A stretch of 64,000 nt of DNA, from NCBI GenBank assembly GCA_036674765.1, contig JARVKI010000014.1:62001-126000 (forward strand). The letters run 5' to 3'. The notes below the pieces were generated by a model. That model was not told the DNA's origin, did not search any database, and worked only from the letters and a program-made list of their open reading frames with translations. This document shows, piece by piece, positions 11,865-22,290 of the stretch; the stretch's first letter is position 1, and each line of letters begins with the position of its first letter. Origin of the DNA: Seiridium cupressi (Eukaryota > Ascomycota > Sordariomycetes > Amphisphaeriales > Sporocadaceae). The position numbers were made by a program, and so were the translations under genes.

Positions 11865-13640
11865 CTAACGTCTTGAAAGGCACATATACCTGGGTCGTGC
11901 GACGTTCCAAAGATATCATGGTCCTGGAAGAGAGCTGGAGGCTGGCCCTCTATGCCATTCTGATATTCTTCTGACAACATACGCAACAGTAGGAGCAGAG
12001 ATAAGTTCAGGCCGCACTCCACTTTCAGAGATCGAGTGGTTTAGAATTGTTCTTGATGAAAGTGAGTGAGTGTCGATCTATACACTGCCTTCGATCACGG
12101 TGAAACATGTACGGCAGCACACGACATAAGAAACAGGATGACTCGATGATTCAAGGCACTTTCTGGTCTTTCCGCTCAACACCGCTGGTGCCTGACTGGT
12201 ACCCCTATCTAAAACTCAGTGGAAGATCTTGGTTCACTAGTGGCGATTCTACGGACTCCCCTGCTAGATAACATGGCGACGTTCCAAAAGTTTATTGTAA
12301 ATTAGTGTAAACCTGGAGCTCGGAATCGATTTAGGAACCTCAGGACCCTGCTGAGATATATTTGCTTACGCAGGACACGAGAAAGTATCGGGCTACCCGC
12401 ACCTATCGAGGACACTCGCTTCATCACTTTTACACCTTCCGAGAAGCAAGATTACGATGACCTCATGGTTCGTTGCCGCTATTTCATAGATAAGGCGATA
12501 AGTCAACATGGCCGAAGCCAAAATACAGCCATGGTCCAGTGTCTCATGATACTCCGCCGATTCTGCAATAACGGGATTATGGGTTATAACCCGTCGTCAT
12601 CCGCAATAGATGCAGATGAAATCCGTAGTTACCTCCAGCAAAATGACCAGGCGTACTGTGTCTACTGTTCTTGTATCGTTTACATTATTAGCGACGTCCC
12701 CACCACTGATGGGGGCCACATTATCCCCAGCTGCTCCCATCTCGTATGTCGAGAGTGCTTTCCTCGGTACGCGGCACAGGCCAAAAAGTGCATGAAATGT
12801 CTGCCTGGTACTTACGCAACAGGCAACCAAATTTATTTTGGGGACATATACCAACAAGAATCCTCTGTCGGAAATCAAGCCAGTGGCGATCGATGCACTC
12901 AGTATCCCTCCAAATTACTGACTTTCCTCGAAGATGTCCAACAACAAAGGCACCATAAAAGGCACGTAAATCGCTTCCGACTGTTGAAATCCCAATGGCG
13001 GTCATCTAATCGTTTCATTTCTAGCATTGGCTTTTCGTCTTGGAAGCGCACCTTGGACCTTGTGGGAGAGCTTCTGCAAAGTAGGGGTATCGCATACTAT
13101 TACATCCATGGCGCTCTTCCATTTCCGAAACGCAAAGAAATCCTCGATTCTTTTCGGTCCCCGACTGGAGCCAATATACTCTTGATGACTCTTGGTACTG
13201 GTGCAGTCGGGTGAGTATTCCTGTCAATATCACCAGGATAATTAGCTGACAAGCCCTCTAGTTGTGTCTTGCAGTCTCAACCTCGCGGCAGCATCACGCA
13301 TTTATTTGCTCGAGCCCCAATGGAACCCATCCATTGAACGGCAGGCATTCGGAAGGGCCTTGCGCCTGGATCAAACAGAGAACGTGACGATCATCAGATA
13401 CGTGACGAAGGGCAGTATAGAAGACGTAAGGAGCTCACATAGGAACTCAGAGACAGCGTACAGACTATTGATACATTGTATTAGAGCAAAGTCTTGTCGC
13501 GGCAGACCAACAAGCTGCAACTAGCCCTCGGAGGATTCGAAAAGCACAAGCGATCAACACAGACCGAACGAACCCAAGATGTAGCGGTAAGACTCTGCTA
13601 ACTCATTTCAGAGATTTCTAGCCGACGGAAAATAGACATA
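11865..13640 (+). pseudogene. RAD5/HLTF-type SNF2 helicase, 5'-truncated and interrupted
   Basis: In order on the plus strand: YHGPGRELE and CHSDILLTTYATVGAEIS, then IEWFRIVLDE spliced over a GTGAGT intron to THDIRNR (motif II, DETH instead of DEAH). Next come SAQHRWCLTGTPI-NSVEDL (motif III), RTRESIGLPAPIE, and a RING-like Cys/His stretch (CVYCSC ... CSHLVCREC ... CMKC). The helicase C-terminal lobe follows (YIHGALPFPKRKEIL, then after an intron LNLAAASRIYLLEPQWNPS and ERQAFGRALRLDQT), with KLQLALGGFEKHK near the end. TGA replaces a residue in MTR-FKAL (about 12150) and TAA replaces the expected Gln of GTPIQN (about 12212). The Walker A half is absent. The family remodels chromatin or acts in post-replication repair; this copy cannot encode a working ATPase. 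Confidence 0.8.
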
Positions 13641-14032
13641 TTTCGGTATCGAGGACTTGCAGATCGAGTAAGCAGTCATAGTATGGAACCAGATATGGTT
13701 ACGATACTCCTCCAATAAACACTCCCGCAATCAATGGGCTTGACTTGCTTGAGGAGCGATGTCGCAGAATGAAGTCCGAAGCCCCCTTGATCCCACCATC
13801 TCAATGCATACATTGTCTTTGCAAGTGGTTAGATCAGTTCTCATAATGCGAAGCAACAGTGGTTACCTTGTGAACAGTCCTCAATTGGAGGTTCAAAACC
13901 CAAATAGCGTAGTGAGCAACAAGATAACTTACAATGGTCTATTTAGCGAGCTAGGTAAACGTAACAAAAACACACGCTATATATATTAATTCAATATGAG
14001 AAAATTCAAAATCGGAAACAAAAATTCCATTT
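13641..14032. other. intergenic, carries one copy of a 19-bp dispersed element
   Basis: No gene seen. Positions 13939-13957 (CTATTTAGCGAGCTAGGTA) recur exactly at 52223-52241 in the same orientation. Confidence 0.6.
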
Positions 14033-15444
14033 CTAACTACTACCGTTAGCGCAACAAGCCGGCGAATTAGGACTACACCCATTCTCATTACAATTACAAG
14101 TTCCAGTTGTGGGAGCCGACGAGCCGACAACTCCTGGGATCTTATCTGCTTTGGCCTGGGCCATAACAAGATCAGCAATCGCATTGGTCCCTCCTTGCTT
14201 AGGGTGGAAAGGCCTCTGCATCCACGTTCCTCCCGAGCCTCCCGAGCCCGAGTCGGTCTCAGCACCGCCCTGGGCCTCAACGCCGACGTTCGTACCTGCG
14301 GTAACATTTGTTGCCGTCGATCCGTTGAGCCACGCTTGGATCAGCTCGGGGTCGGAAGGTGGATCATACCGAGGAAAGTTCAGATTCCAGAGCCAGATGT
14401 CGGTGCTATACCACTGGTCCCAGTCGTTGCCCTTGTGCTTATCCTCGCAGAACCGGTGGCCCTTGAATGCGGGCGAGACGTCGATGAACTTGACTCGTGC
14501 GTCGTTCACGTCCTTCGCGACTCGCGCAAGGACATCGTTGACGCTCTTGGCGGCACTGTTGAGGTCCGTCCGCAGCCGGTTCGTGAGTTTGGGCGCGGGC
14601 CCATACACCGGAGCAAGCGCGCCAAAGGAAATATCGTTGCAATAGTTGTCGCCCTCACTGGAAAATTGCGCATAGCCCATAATATAGAGGTGGAAATTGT
14701 CGTTATCTTTCACGGCGGAGTGTTTCAGTATATCCTTTATAGTGTCCATCTCCTGCTGGTACAGGCCAAAATCTCCGGCGTCTTTGATATATGCATTTTT
14801 CGCGTTGAACGATTTTCCACATTCGCCCGCTGGGTCTGGGTACTTGGGCCCCAATCCCTGAAGGCTGGTTGATAGATGCATTTCTCTACAACTTCGCCGA
14901 AGCCGCAGTTGTTGCCGCCGGCGTGGTAAGTCGCCATATTCGGGCTGCCGACTAAGTCCATCTATGCAGGATTGGCACCCTGTGGCTTGGCGGCAACATT
15001 CTCGAGAATGGCGCCTGAGCCTATAAGACTATGAGTTAGTAAATATGTACTTGATGGGAAAGATCAATGGAACTTTGAAACGCCACGGCGTATCGGAGAA
15101 GGATTTCAACGAGGACCGATGTGAACTATCAGCTTACAAGCGGCGAAATGGAATTCTTGAGTCCCCGTCGTCCAATTGTTATTTCGCTCCATAATAGGGC
15201 CATAAGAGTTTTTCCAACGATGGCAACCGTTCTTGTCACCGTCGTAATCGGTTTTATCGCCATCATAGGACACTCCAGCTGCCCAGGAGTCACCCAAGGA
15301 AGCCCAGACAAAACTGTTATCTCGTCCTCTGATCGTGTTTCTGGAGCTTTCACCGAAGGACAGAAGGGAACGAATATTTTGCATGGGGCTGGCGAGAGCC
15401 ACAGGTAATATGACTAGAGAGAGAAACTTAGACAAGGAAGACAT
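14033..15444 (-). pseudogene. secreted GDSL/SGNH esterase, two lesions
   Basis: Minus strand. The ATG at 15444 opens a signal peptide (MSSLSKFLSLVILPVALAS), followed by block I as FVWASLGDSWAAG with the catalytic serine. A GTAAGC...CTTATAG intron joins HFAAC to SGAILENVAAKPQG. TAG (near 14964) follows NPA where a glutamine would fit. The frame reopens as MDLVGSPN and HAGGNNCGFGEVVEKC (block III Asn), and then shifts by one base near IYQPAFRDWGP. The new frame carries GPKYPDPAGECGKSF, the middle domain and FHPKQGGTNAIADLV with the block V histidine, then a Gly/Ser-rich linker and a Cys-rich tail. An intact family member would hydrolyse ester or acyl bonds outside the cell. All catalytic blocks survive, so the loss looks recent. 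Confidence 0.75.
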
Positions 15445-16780
15445 CTTGAAAACACAAATTTTAGACGATGTGATGTCCGTTCATTCTAACTAAGCACATC
15501 AATATGGAATTCACGATGCGTTTCGTAGCATTTCTACTTATACTCTCTTACCAACCTCACCCTCCTTGCTGTTTCATGGTCCATGAGATAGTACTCTTTA
15601 TCATATCACTCCAAGCCAAATCCCTCATCCTACGCCGACTTCCTTCGACTCTTTACCTCGCCACAATCTTGGTGTGTATAACCAGGGAACAAGCGATCGA
15701 CATTGTCCTTCGTGTCTGTCGTCGTGAGCCAGAGAATCTCGTCATGGTACACGTGAATCTAATTAACACGCATTACTACAGTGGCATGAAATTTTGTGAG
15801 AAACCAAACTAGGCCGTTGGAATGAGGCAGTGGATTCGAAGGCCAGACTAAGTACTCTAGGGCGGCGCCTGACCCCTGGCATTTTTCAGAATTGGTACGA
15901 GGCATTCCACATGAAAATGCTCCTTTCGAATGTCTACATAGACTCACAAGGCCGTCGGAAGCCCATGGTGACTACTTCAAAGCACTTGTAGAATTCGGGA
16001 TATCCGGAGTTCGCTTCGCTCAGAATTGGGAACTACTAAGGAACATGAGCTATGAAACGACCCTAGCGGATAGAAATAAAATGAAACTTCAGGTCGGATG
16101 AGATCATGGGCGGACCTAGTTAGAGTCAGATCTACGGTCGGATCAAATCATGTTGGTGTGCATGAACAATTACGTAGCATGTGGCTCATATTGAGCTTCA
16201 TGTTGGTTGGGCCAGGCTGAAACTAGTCAATGGTGGCTGGTAGGTTTTGTTGGTCGGCTTGAATACACAGATGACACAGCCCCTTTGCATGGGTCGCATT
16301 GGTGGTCGTATCGCCTACCCGACCAATGAAGAAGGCTTCCCGAAGCGCTGCTTCGGTCTGAAAAGATGGCCACAGCGTGTCGGGTCGCGCTGCTGGCCGA
16401 GACCCCGCAGTCCTTCCAAATTCATTATCTATGCTCTCTAGCCACGCCGCTTCCATCTTCCTTCAAAGGCGTCCAGATCTTCCAAATGCTGTCGCTTTTC
16501 TCATGCTCCCTTCGAAACCTAGTTTGATGGTATGACGTATGCAGAGTTCGGAAACGTCACTTATCTGGCCGCCCGAAAATACCAACGCACGAGGCCAGCT
16601 CGATCACGACAGGTTCCAGGCAGCAGTACAATTTCTGTCCGAAATAGCTCGGTACTCTAGATTATATCTCTCTAGCATTCTCTAAGCTATCTTCCGTTTC
16701 TATATATTGATGAAATCAGACGAGCTTGAAGTACAGTCACCATCACTGTCCTTCCCCAGTACAAATCAACCCTACCAAGA
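15445..16780. other. intergenic, no gene seen
   Basis: Short open frames only. A pyrimidine-rich stretch just before 16781 suits the promoter of the next gene. Confidence 0.5.
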
Positions 16781-17944
16781 ATGAAGCTTTCGTCAGCTGC
16801 TCGGTGCTTTTGGACCACGTTATTCTTCATATGTGTGGCCTGGCTACTCCTACTTTCTTTCCCGGAAAAACAGCATCATCTTTCAATTACTCATGACCTC
16901 GGCATTGGATTTGACTTGAGTCCCTTATATGCGTATGTCCCATTTGTCTCCCAGCCATCCTAGAGCTAATGTTTTCGCAGAACTGTCGCCGTCTCTTATC
17001 CTAATGGGTCCATTCATCCAATTGCAAAAATTGAGGGCGATGCTGCGTACCGCGAGCTGATGCTCCGATTATCTCTCCCTTCCTCACAACATATACAGTA
17101 TGCTCCTTTTGCGCCCCTTCCTTTTCACTGGACTGATCACTTAGCCAGTAAACCGCATCAAAATGTCCGGGAAGCAATTGACGATATCCCCCGACAAGCA
17201 TGGCGGGATTCTCGCAAGAAAATCGGTCTCCCTGCTTCTGGCGATGTAGGCACAATCAGCAACATGGTAAAGGCCTTGCGAGAGCAAGCTTCGAATTTCG
17301 TCGGCGAGGCCGTCTCGGTGGCAGCTATCTCCGTTCCCCACCTCGCTGCTCTGTACGGCGAAGACCTGCACGACGCCTTTGAATATCTGTGTCTCGGCCA
17401 CCTGGAGTTCTACCCCTTCTCGAACCTCCAACCCATCCCCTCGACCGTCGCAGCGTACGCAGGCAATGGTCTAGGCCTTTGCGAAAACTACACAGACGCT
17501 GCAGCATGTCATGAGGAGGAGGCGCGCATCCCGCGTCGGTATGCCCTAGCTGTCTCGTACACTCAGGGCGGATTGATTACCAGCCAGTCGAAGGTTGCAT
17601 TAGCGTATGGTATAGAAGAAATACCGAGTTTGGAAAACTTGAAATTGGGATACGATGCAAGGCATGAAGAGTCTTACTGGGAAAATGTGCGCCACATGCT
17701 GCGGTCACCCGTAGTAGACAGTCTTATCTTAAGAAACGTCTCAATGGTCCTGATACAGGGGGATGCGGCCGAACAGCCTCGGTTCCGGGAGGTCTTGGAC
17801 GAAGTAGTAGACGATGTCATTCATGTCCAGCCGCATATTCTTGACCAAGAACCTATCTTCAGTGCATCAAAAGGCACCGCAGAGCTGGCGAAGAGGGCGA
17901 TTTTCAGGCAGAGGCAAACAACAGCCACCGAATCTGAGCTATGA
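16781..17944 (+). CDS. Hsp70/actin-fold ATPase-like protein with N-terminal membrane anchor
   Basis: Two exons (16781-16932 and 16981-17944, intron GTATGT...TTTCGCAG) give 371 residues in one frame. Residues about 8-27 form one hydrophobic segment (LFFICVAWLLLLSF), a signal anchor or signal peptide. Later segments fit the divergent fungal Hsp70-like lineage: a SYPNGS strand, VAAISVPHLAALYG, and near the C-terminus MVLIQGDAAEQPRFREVL followed by FSASKGTAELAKRAIF. The last resembles the adenosine-pocket and 'AAxGAA' segment of DnaK-fold proteins. The substrate-binding domain of a true chaperone is missing. The catalytic phosphate loops are weak, so it may be a pseudo-ATPase. It is flanked by relics on both sides yet keeps a clean frame and good splice sites. 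The function is unknown. Confidence 0.7.
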
Positions 17945-19780
17945 ACTCGTCCATTCTCCCCTTTTCGAGCCTCAAGATGAGGAAAGAGCGTTATACATTA
18001 TCAGATAGAGGACCTGTTGGGTAGGTCCGCGCAATCATATAGTCTATATCACAACTTTCAGTAGAGAAACGCATCCTCGCAGCCGGATGGAGCGCTGCAT
18101 CGACATGATATGGATTGCCGTTCCCCGCTCAAAGAATCCCTCGAGCCCGGACTATACTCGAGAACTTACAATACATTAGTTAGCTAACTTGACCTCATGC
18201 AAACGTCAATCATGTGCTTTCAAAGTTAGATAGAGACGACAGTGGCGACCTCTCAATACTTAGTATCGCTAAAGCTCATGAATACTGCGACCAAATTTAT
18301 TCACGTGCGCCAAGTCTTGAACCCTCCAATCCAATTCAATTTTACACCCACGGTGAGAAGGGCAACCCTATCCAAGAAATAAATACGGTATTGTCGTTTG
18401 GTCACAATTATCAGGACAGTTACACATTCGCAATGGGAGCGCGCATTCGACGCCATCCTGCCAAATCTACCGTGCGACAAGGGGATGCTTTAGGCACTAC
18501 GGCCCTCAAACCTCGTTCGATTTCTCGCCGCCAGCAACCTTGTTATTACAATCCGACCCCACAGCCGGCTTGCCCTTTGAATGTATCTTGAATGGCACGC
18601 CGCAGTTAGTCTGCGCTCTTGCTACAGATGGGACTTTGTGCGCTTTCCAGATCATGCTTGTAGGACTGACGTTCCTTCCGAATCAAATTGTGTTTATCCG
18701 GTTCTTCTGCGTCACCTATATGGTGAAGCTCAATATAGAGATAACGATCGTGAACCCCATCACCCGGCTAGCACGCAGTACTAAACCCATATAAAACATG
18801 AACGCATTTTCTCAAAGTCGAAGCGAATATGGTCAGAACTCCGCGCACTGCCATCAGGATCGCCAAGTCGAACTCAAGCCCTTCCCCTGCACTACTATAG
18901 AAGGATCAACCTCAGATGACGGGTCTGGGGAGCGAGATGGGGGCCATCCAGAAACAGATGGATTATGAGGGCGTGGTACACAAGACTTCTAACGCAACAT
19001 TGGGTTCGAACCGATATCGGTTGGTCCAGGAAGCCCGCGCAGGTTCGTCAGTTCGGAAGGCGAGCTTTTGGTGGGAGGATATTGGGAAACAAGCGTCTGA
19101 ACAATTACATCATTACCACCTAATAAGAGTTCCTATTGGCATGACGGCAGCGACAACTCAACTGCTTTCATTGGCAAACAATCCTGGTCACCCTCGAGCT
19201 TGTTCTGTACTCGCTTATCTTGGTATAATTCTTATATCATTTTGCATTGCAAACGGCCCGCCACCTCCCCTTTCCAAAAGGGTATTGTTGCCAAGCATAT
19301 TAAAACCAGCATAATTATCTATTCTTAAAACTACCGTAGTACTTTAAGACATGACTGTGAGATTCGCCACCAAAATACCATAGTCTGGGAGATAGTGAGA
19401 CCGTTCACTTACACTAAATCAAGGTTGATCCCCCGCTAGCGTTCTAAACGACTTTAAGTATTTATTAAGAAAACATATGTTTAAGCATGCTGCAAATGAA
19501 GAAGTATACATTCCACGTTTTGTGCTTTCCCACGCTATTAAAGACGGAGAAGTTCGCTGAAGGGTGGCCAATAAGATTTAATAGGGAAACATAGTCAATT
19601 TCGAATAGGCTGCTACTTCAAAAATAAATAAACCGCCTCCAGCTGCAATCGGAGAAGGAACCATATGCTGTGACGCGTGCGCTGTCTTCAATCCCAGACA
19701 CTTACTACGGACGACTGGCATCGGGTAAGTTCCCTCTACTACTATAACGACTCTAAGAAAACCCAAGCTTCCTGGTTGTA
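17945..19780. other. no recognised gene; one unassigned open frame
   Basis: The frame 18214-18591 (plus) looks partly coding (HNYQDSYTFAMGARIRR) but matches no family I know, and it is followed by frame changes. Nothing else is supportable. Confidence 0.35.
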
Positions 19781-20223
19781 TCAATTTTTCAAAGCTTCGA
19801 TCACCGCCTTTAAAGCGACCGGGTCTGCACCGTCTGCCCGTTGGTTATGAATACAGAGAACTTAGCACGCATGTTAGACTTAATTCCAATCGAAGAAAAA
19901 TAGTTACTGACTCCGTCTCTCGCATAGAACCCTGGGTACGAGGCCTTGCATAGAAGTAACCGACCGAAACGTGTTTCCTACCTTCAAAGCCATGGTAAAG
20001 CCACGCTCCGTTTTGATGAAGGCCTATGAAACAAGCAGGAGTTATTCAATGAGAAGTGGAGACCGATAAGAAGCACCCATATATGCAAACATTAGCGTGG
20101 GACGCGTTGCCCACCTGATATAACACGTTGAAGGACTGATGTTCGTTCTCGGCGGCAAGAGGACTGGATGAAGGAGAAATTGGAAGGTGAGAGGCTCAGA
20201 GTTTTAAGAAATCTCGGATCCAT
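19781..20223 (-). other. unrecognised coding-like patches, possible small spliced relic
   Basis: Minus-strand patches read NVLYQVGNASHA, then AFIKTERGFTMALKVG next to a TTTCATAG acceptor, ASYPGFYARDGVSNYF next to an acceptor-like TATGCAAG, and a tail DPVALKAVIEALKN followed by TGA at 19781-19783. They could be exons of one small gene, but I could not phase them together and know no family. Confidence 0.25.
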
Positions 20224-20378
20224 GGCTCTCGTTTGGATGAATAACAAAATGCGTGTGACTATTAGTACAATTAATCATTGCAAGGGAAGAGGCTTGCAGG
20301 AGGCACGTATCTGACGCGGTTCATGCTTGCCCGGAACATTCATGACTAAACCCTTGATTCTTGGAAACCTACTCGCCC

Positions 20379-21692
20379 CTAACGTCGCACTTCTGATACC
20401 TGTAGTTGTACGGATACATCCATACTGACATGAGTGCTCCAAGCCTCGACTCCCCAATCCGAGAATCGTGGTGCCGACACACGATCGCATGAGAATTGTA
20501 CTACGTAGGGACTCCGCTGAGTATTCGAGTCCACCAAAACCGATCCGTCGGGAGCTTCGATGCTCAGTTTGAAACTCGCCTTTCCCTGACCCTGCGCAAA
20601 CATGATGCGAATAGGCAAATACTGGCCGGCAGTAAGGTCGACCGTAGCGGTATCGCTGCCCAAGTTGACGATGAGGGCAGCGTTCGAGCGAGTCCAGCCA
20701 GATTGAGCATTGGAACCAAACCATAGGAATACGGTATCGTCCACTTGCGACATGGTGAGCTTGTATGTTCCCGTGGTAGGAGCGAAGATATAGCCCTTGT
20801 GATCCACGGCGAAGTAGTCGCAGTGGAACTGTACGCTACTGCCATAAACCGTGATACGCTCTCCCCCAAGTGCGTCGATACCACCTGCGGTGGATGTGAT
20901 CCCCTCAGAGTGGGGTATCTGATTCTCATAGAGCGCCGGATTGAAGTTTTCGTACTTGCCTGTGCCTGAGTTGTCACCCTGCGTGTTGGGGTATTCGGCC
21001 CACGGGATACCCTGATCGCCACACCGGCCCGGTGGTGACCTGTAGAATTGAAAGTCACTATTTACTGCTTATAGATAGCTCAACAAACCTTCCTAGAGCA
21101 AAATAATAAACGCTTCACCTGAAACTTGAAAAAACGTATCAGATAGACACCTTTATTAGGGCATAAACATATGAGACTTGCTTACAGCGCCATTGGCGGG
21201 GCACCAGTAGATTGCCCAACTGCTGGGCGACCCATGAAGTCACCGCTAGCGAGCCCGTCTCCATAGCCACAGCAGCCCTCTTTCTCCTTGCACGCTCCAG
21301 CGCATCCCATAGAGTGAGCAGACCACCCACCCTGCTATCTGGATGGTCGGCTCTCCCGAGTGTTTACCCATGTAGCATTTACCTGTCTCCTTCTGATAAT
21401 CGACAGATTGGCAAGCGGGGATCCTGGCGCAGCCAGCCATGCACTCCTTGAGAGATGACATCTGCTCAACTGCGAAGGCCTTCACACCATGACGCGTACA
21501 GCAGTGCATCCGGAACCGCTTATGTGATTGTTAGCATAAGAGCACTGGCGCCTTCATTATGGCAGATTTCGAACTTACAGTGCCGGAAGGCGAATCCCAA
21601 ATCTGGCCGTTTGCGTCTGGACATTCGGTGCTGCACATAATGGTCATGTCATCGGCTGCCTCAATGGTCGGGGGATCCGTGATGAAAGCCAT
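20379..21692 (-). pseudogene. PAN/apple plus GLEYA-domain adhesin, frameshifted
   Basis: Minus strand. The N-terminal part reads MTIMCSTECPDANGQIW at the start of a PAN/apple unit, then after a GTAAGT intron KECMAGCARIPACQSVDY and KCYMGKHSGEPTIQIAGW. One extra G (about 21333) moves the frame. The new frame gives WSAHSMGCAGACKEKEGCCG. A GTAAGC...CTACAG intron then leads to the GLEYA domain: CGDQGIPWAEYPN, NPALYENQIPHSEGI, HCDYFAVDHKGYIFAPTTG, DDTVFLWFGSNAQSGWTRSN, ending SEVRR and a stop at 20379. Such proteins are cell-surface lectin-like adhesins of fungi. The GLEYA domain itself is fully open. Only the one-base shift near the PAN domain breaks the protein, so a sequencing error must be excluded. 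The 5' end abuts PAN-coding sequence on the other strand. Confidence 0.65.
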
Positions 21693-22290
21693 GTCGTGTA
21701 GCTCTAACGGCGGCATTAGCAATCTGAGGAATCTCAAGCTAATCGCTCTATGCATAACGAATTGCGCAAACACTGCAAACTGTGTCAGGGCCATCTGCCA
21801 ACCATCAAGCATGAAATGCTTTCTCAGAAGGCATGGCAACACGATTGATTCCACTTTCGCGGACACCTTTTCTAGTGCACACCTGGTCGAAGATGATGCC
21901 ACAATTAGCAACCCATCATCTGGGACTGATACCCAAAACACGGCTGATTCCAGTACTTCCGGGCCTCCAAGCACGAATCCCGATCCGCCTGGGCACTGTC
22001 CTGAAATCCGGGGCCAGATCATTGAAGTCGACAGCGTTACCTACCAGATTTCGTGCACCAATGGAATCATTGATTATATTCCTGACTACCGAGCAATCCA
22101 AGCCAAGGACGCCAACGAGTCTATGAGCCTTTGCTCGGCGGATCCTCAATGCCAAGGAGCCAACTTCTGGGACGACGCAGCTGACCCTGTTTGTGTCACG
22201 GTGAGCGAGTATGACTATCCAGCTAGGGGAACTATCAATCCTCAGGATGGAAACAGTTTGATGTCCATGGTGCCGATCAAGAAGAGGTAA
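21559..22290 (+). CDS. PAN-like fragment, C-terminal half of an adhesin
   Basis: This plus frame is open for 243 codons and ends at 22288-22290. From about 21690 it looks like protein: CSSNGGISNL, CITNCANTANCVRAICQ and KCFL resemble the inner part of a PAN/apple unit. A Ser/Thr/Pro-rich linker (about residues 110-140) leads to a second unit with CPEIRGQIIEVDSVTYQISC and SLCSADPQCQGANFWDDA. The first about 45 codons overlap the PAN exon on the minus strand and read as noise, so the real 5' end is missing. There is no signal peptide. I regard it as the displaced end of an adhesin gene and doubt that it is expressed as drawn. Confidence 0.45.
   Translation: MADFELTVPEGESQIWPFASGHSVLHIMVMSSAASMVGGSVMKAMSCSSNGGISNLRNLKLIALCITNCANTANCVRAICQPSSMKCFLRRHGNTIDSTFADTFSSAHLVEDDATISNPSSGTDTQNTADSSTSGPPSTNPDPPGHCPEIRGQIIEVDSVTYQISCTNGIIDYIPDYRAIQAKDANESMSLCSADPQCQGANFWDDAADPVCVTVSEYDYPARGTINPQDGNSLMSMVPIKKR

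Noticed and set aside
14109..14872. Two long plus open frames (178 and 225 codons)
   Set aside because: Antisense to the GDSL esterase relic, with GC-rich third-position shadowing and no domain.
18990..19025. GGTTCGAACC resembling a tRNA B-box
   Set aside because: No A-box or acceptor stem at the right distance upstream; treated as chance.
20564..21058. 164-codon minus open frame overlapping the GLEYA region
   Set aside because: It is a shadow of the GLEYA frame, which carries all domain motifs.
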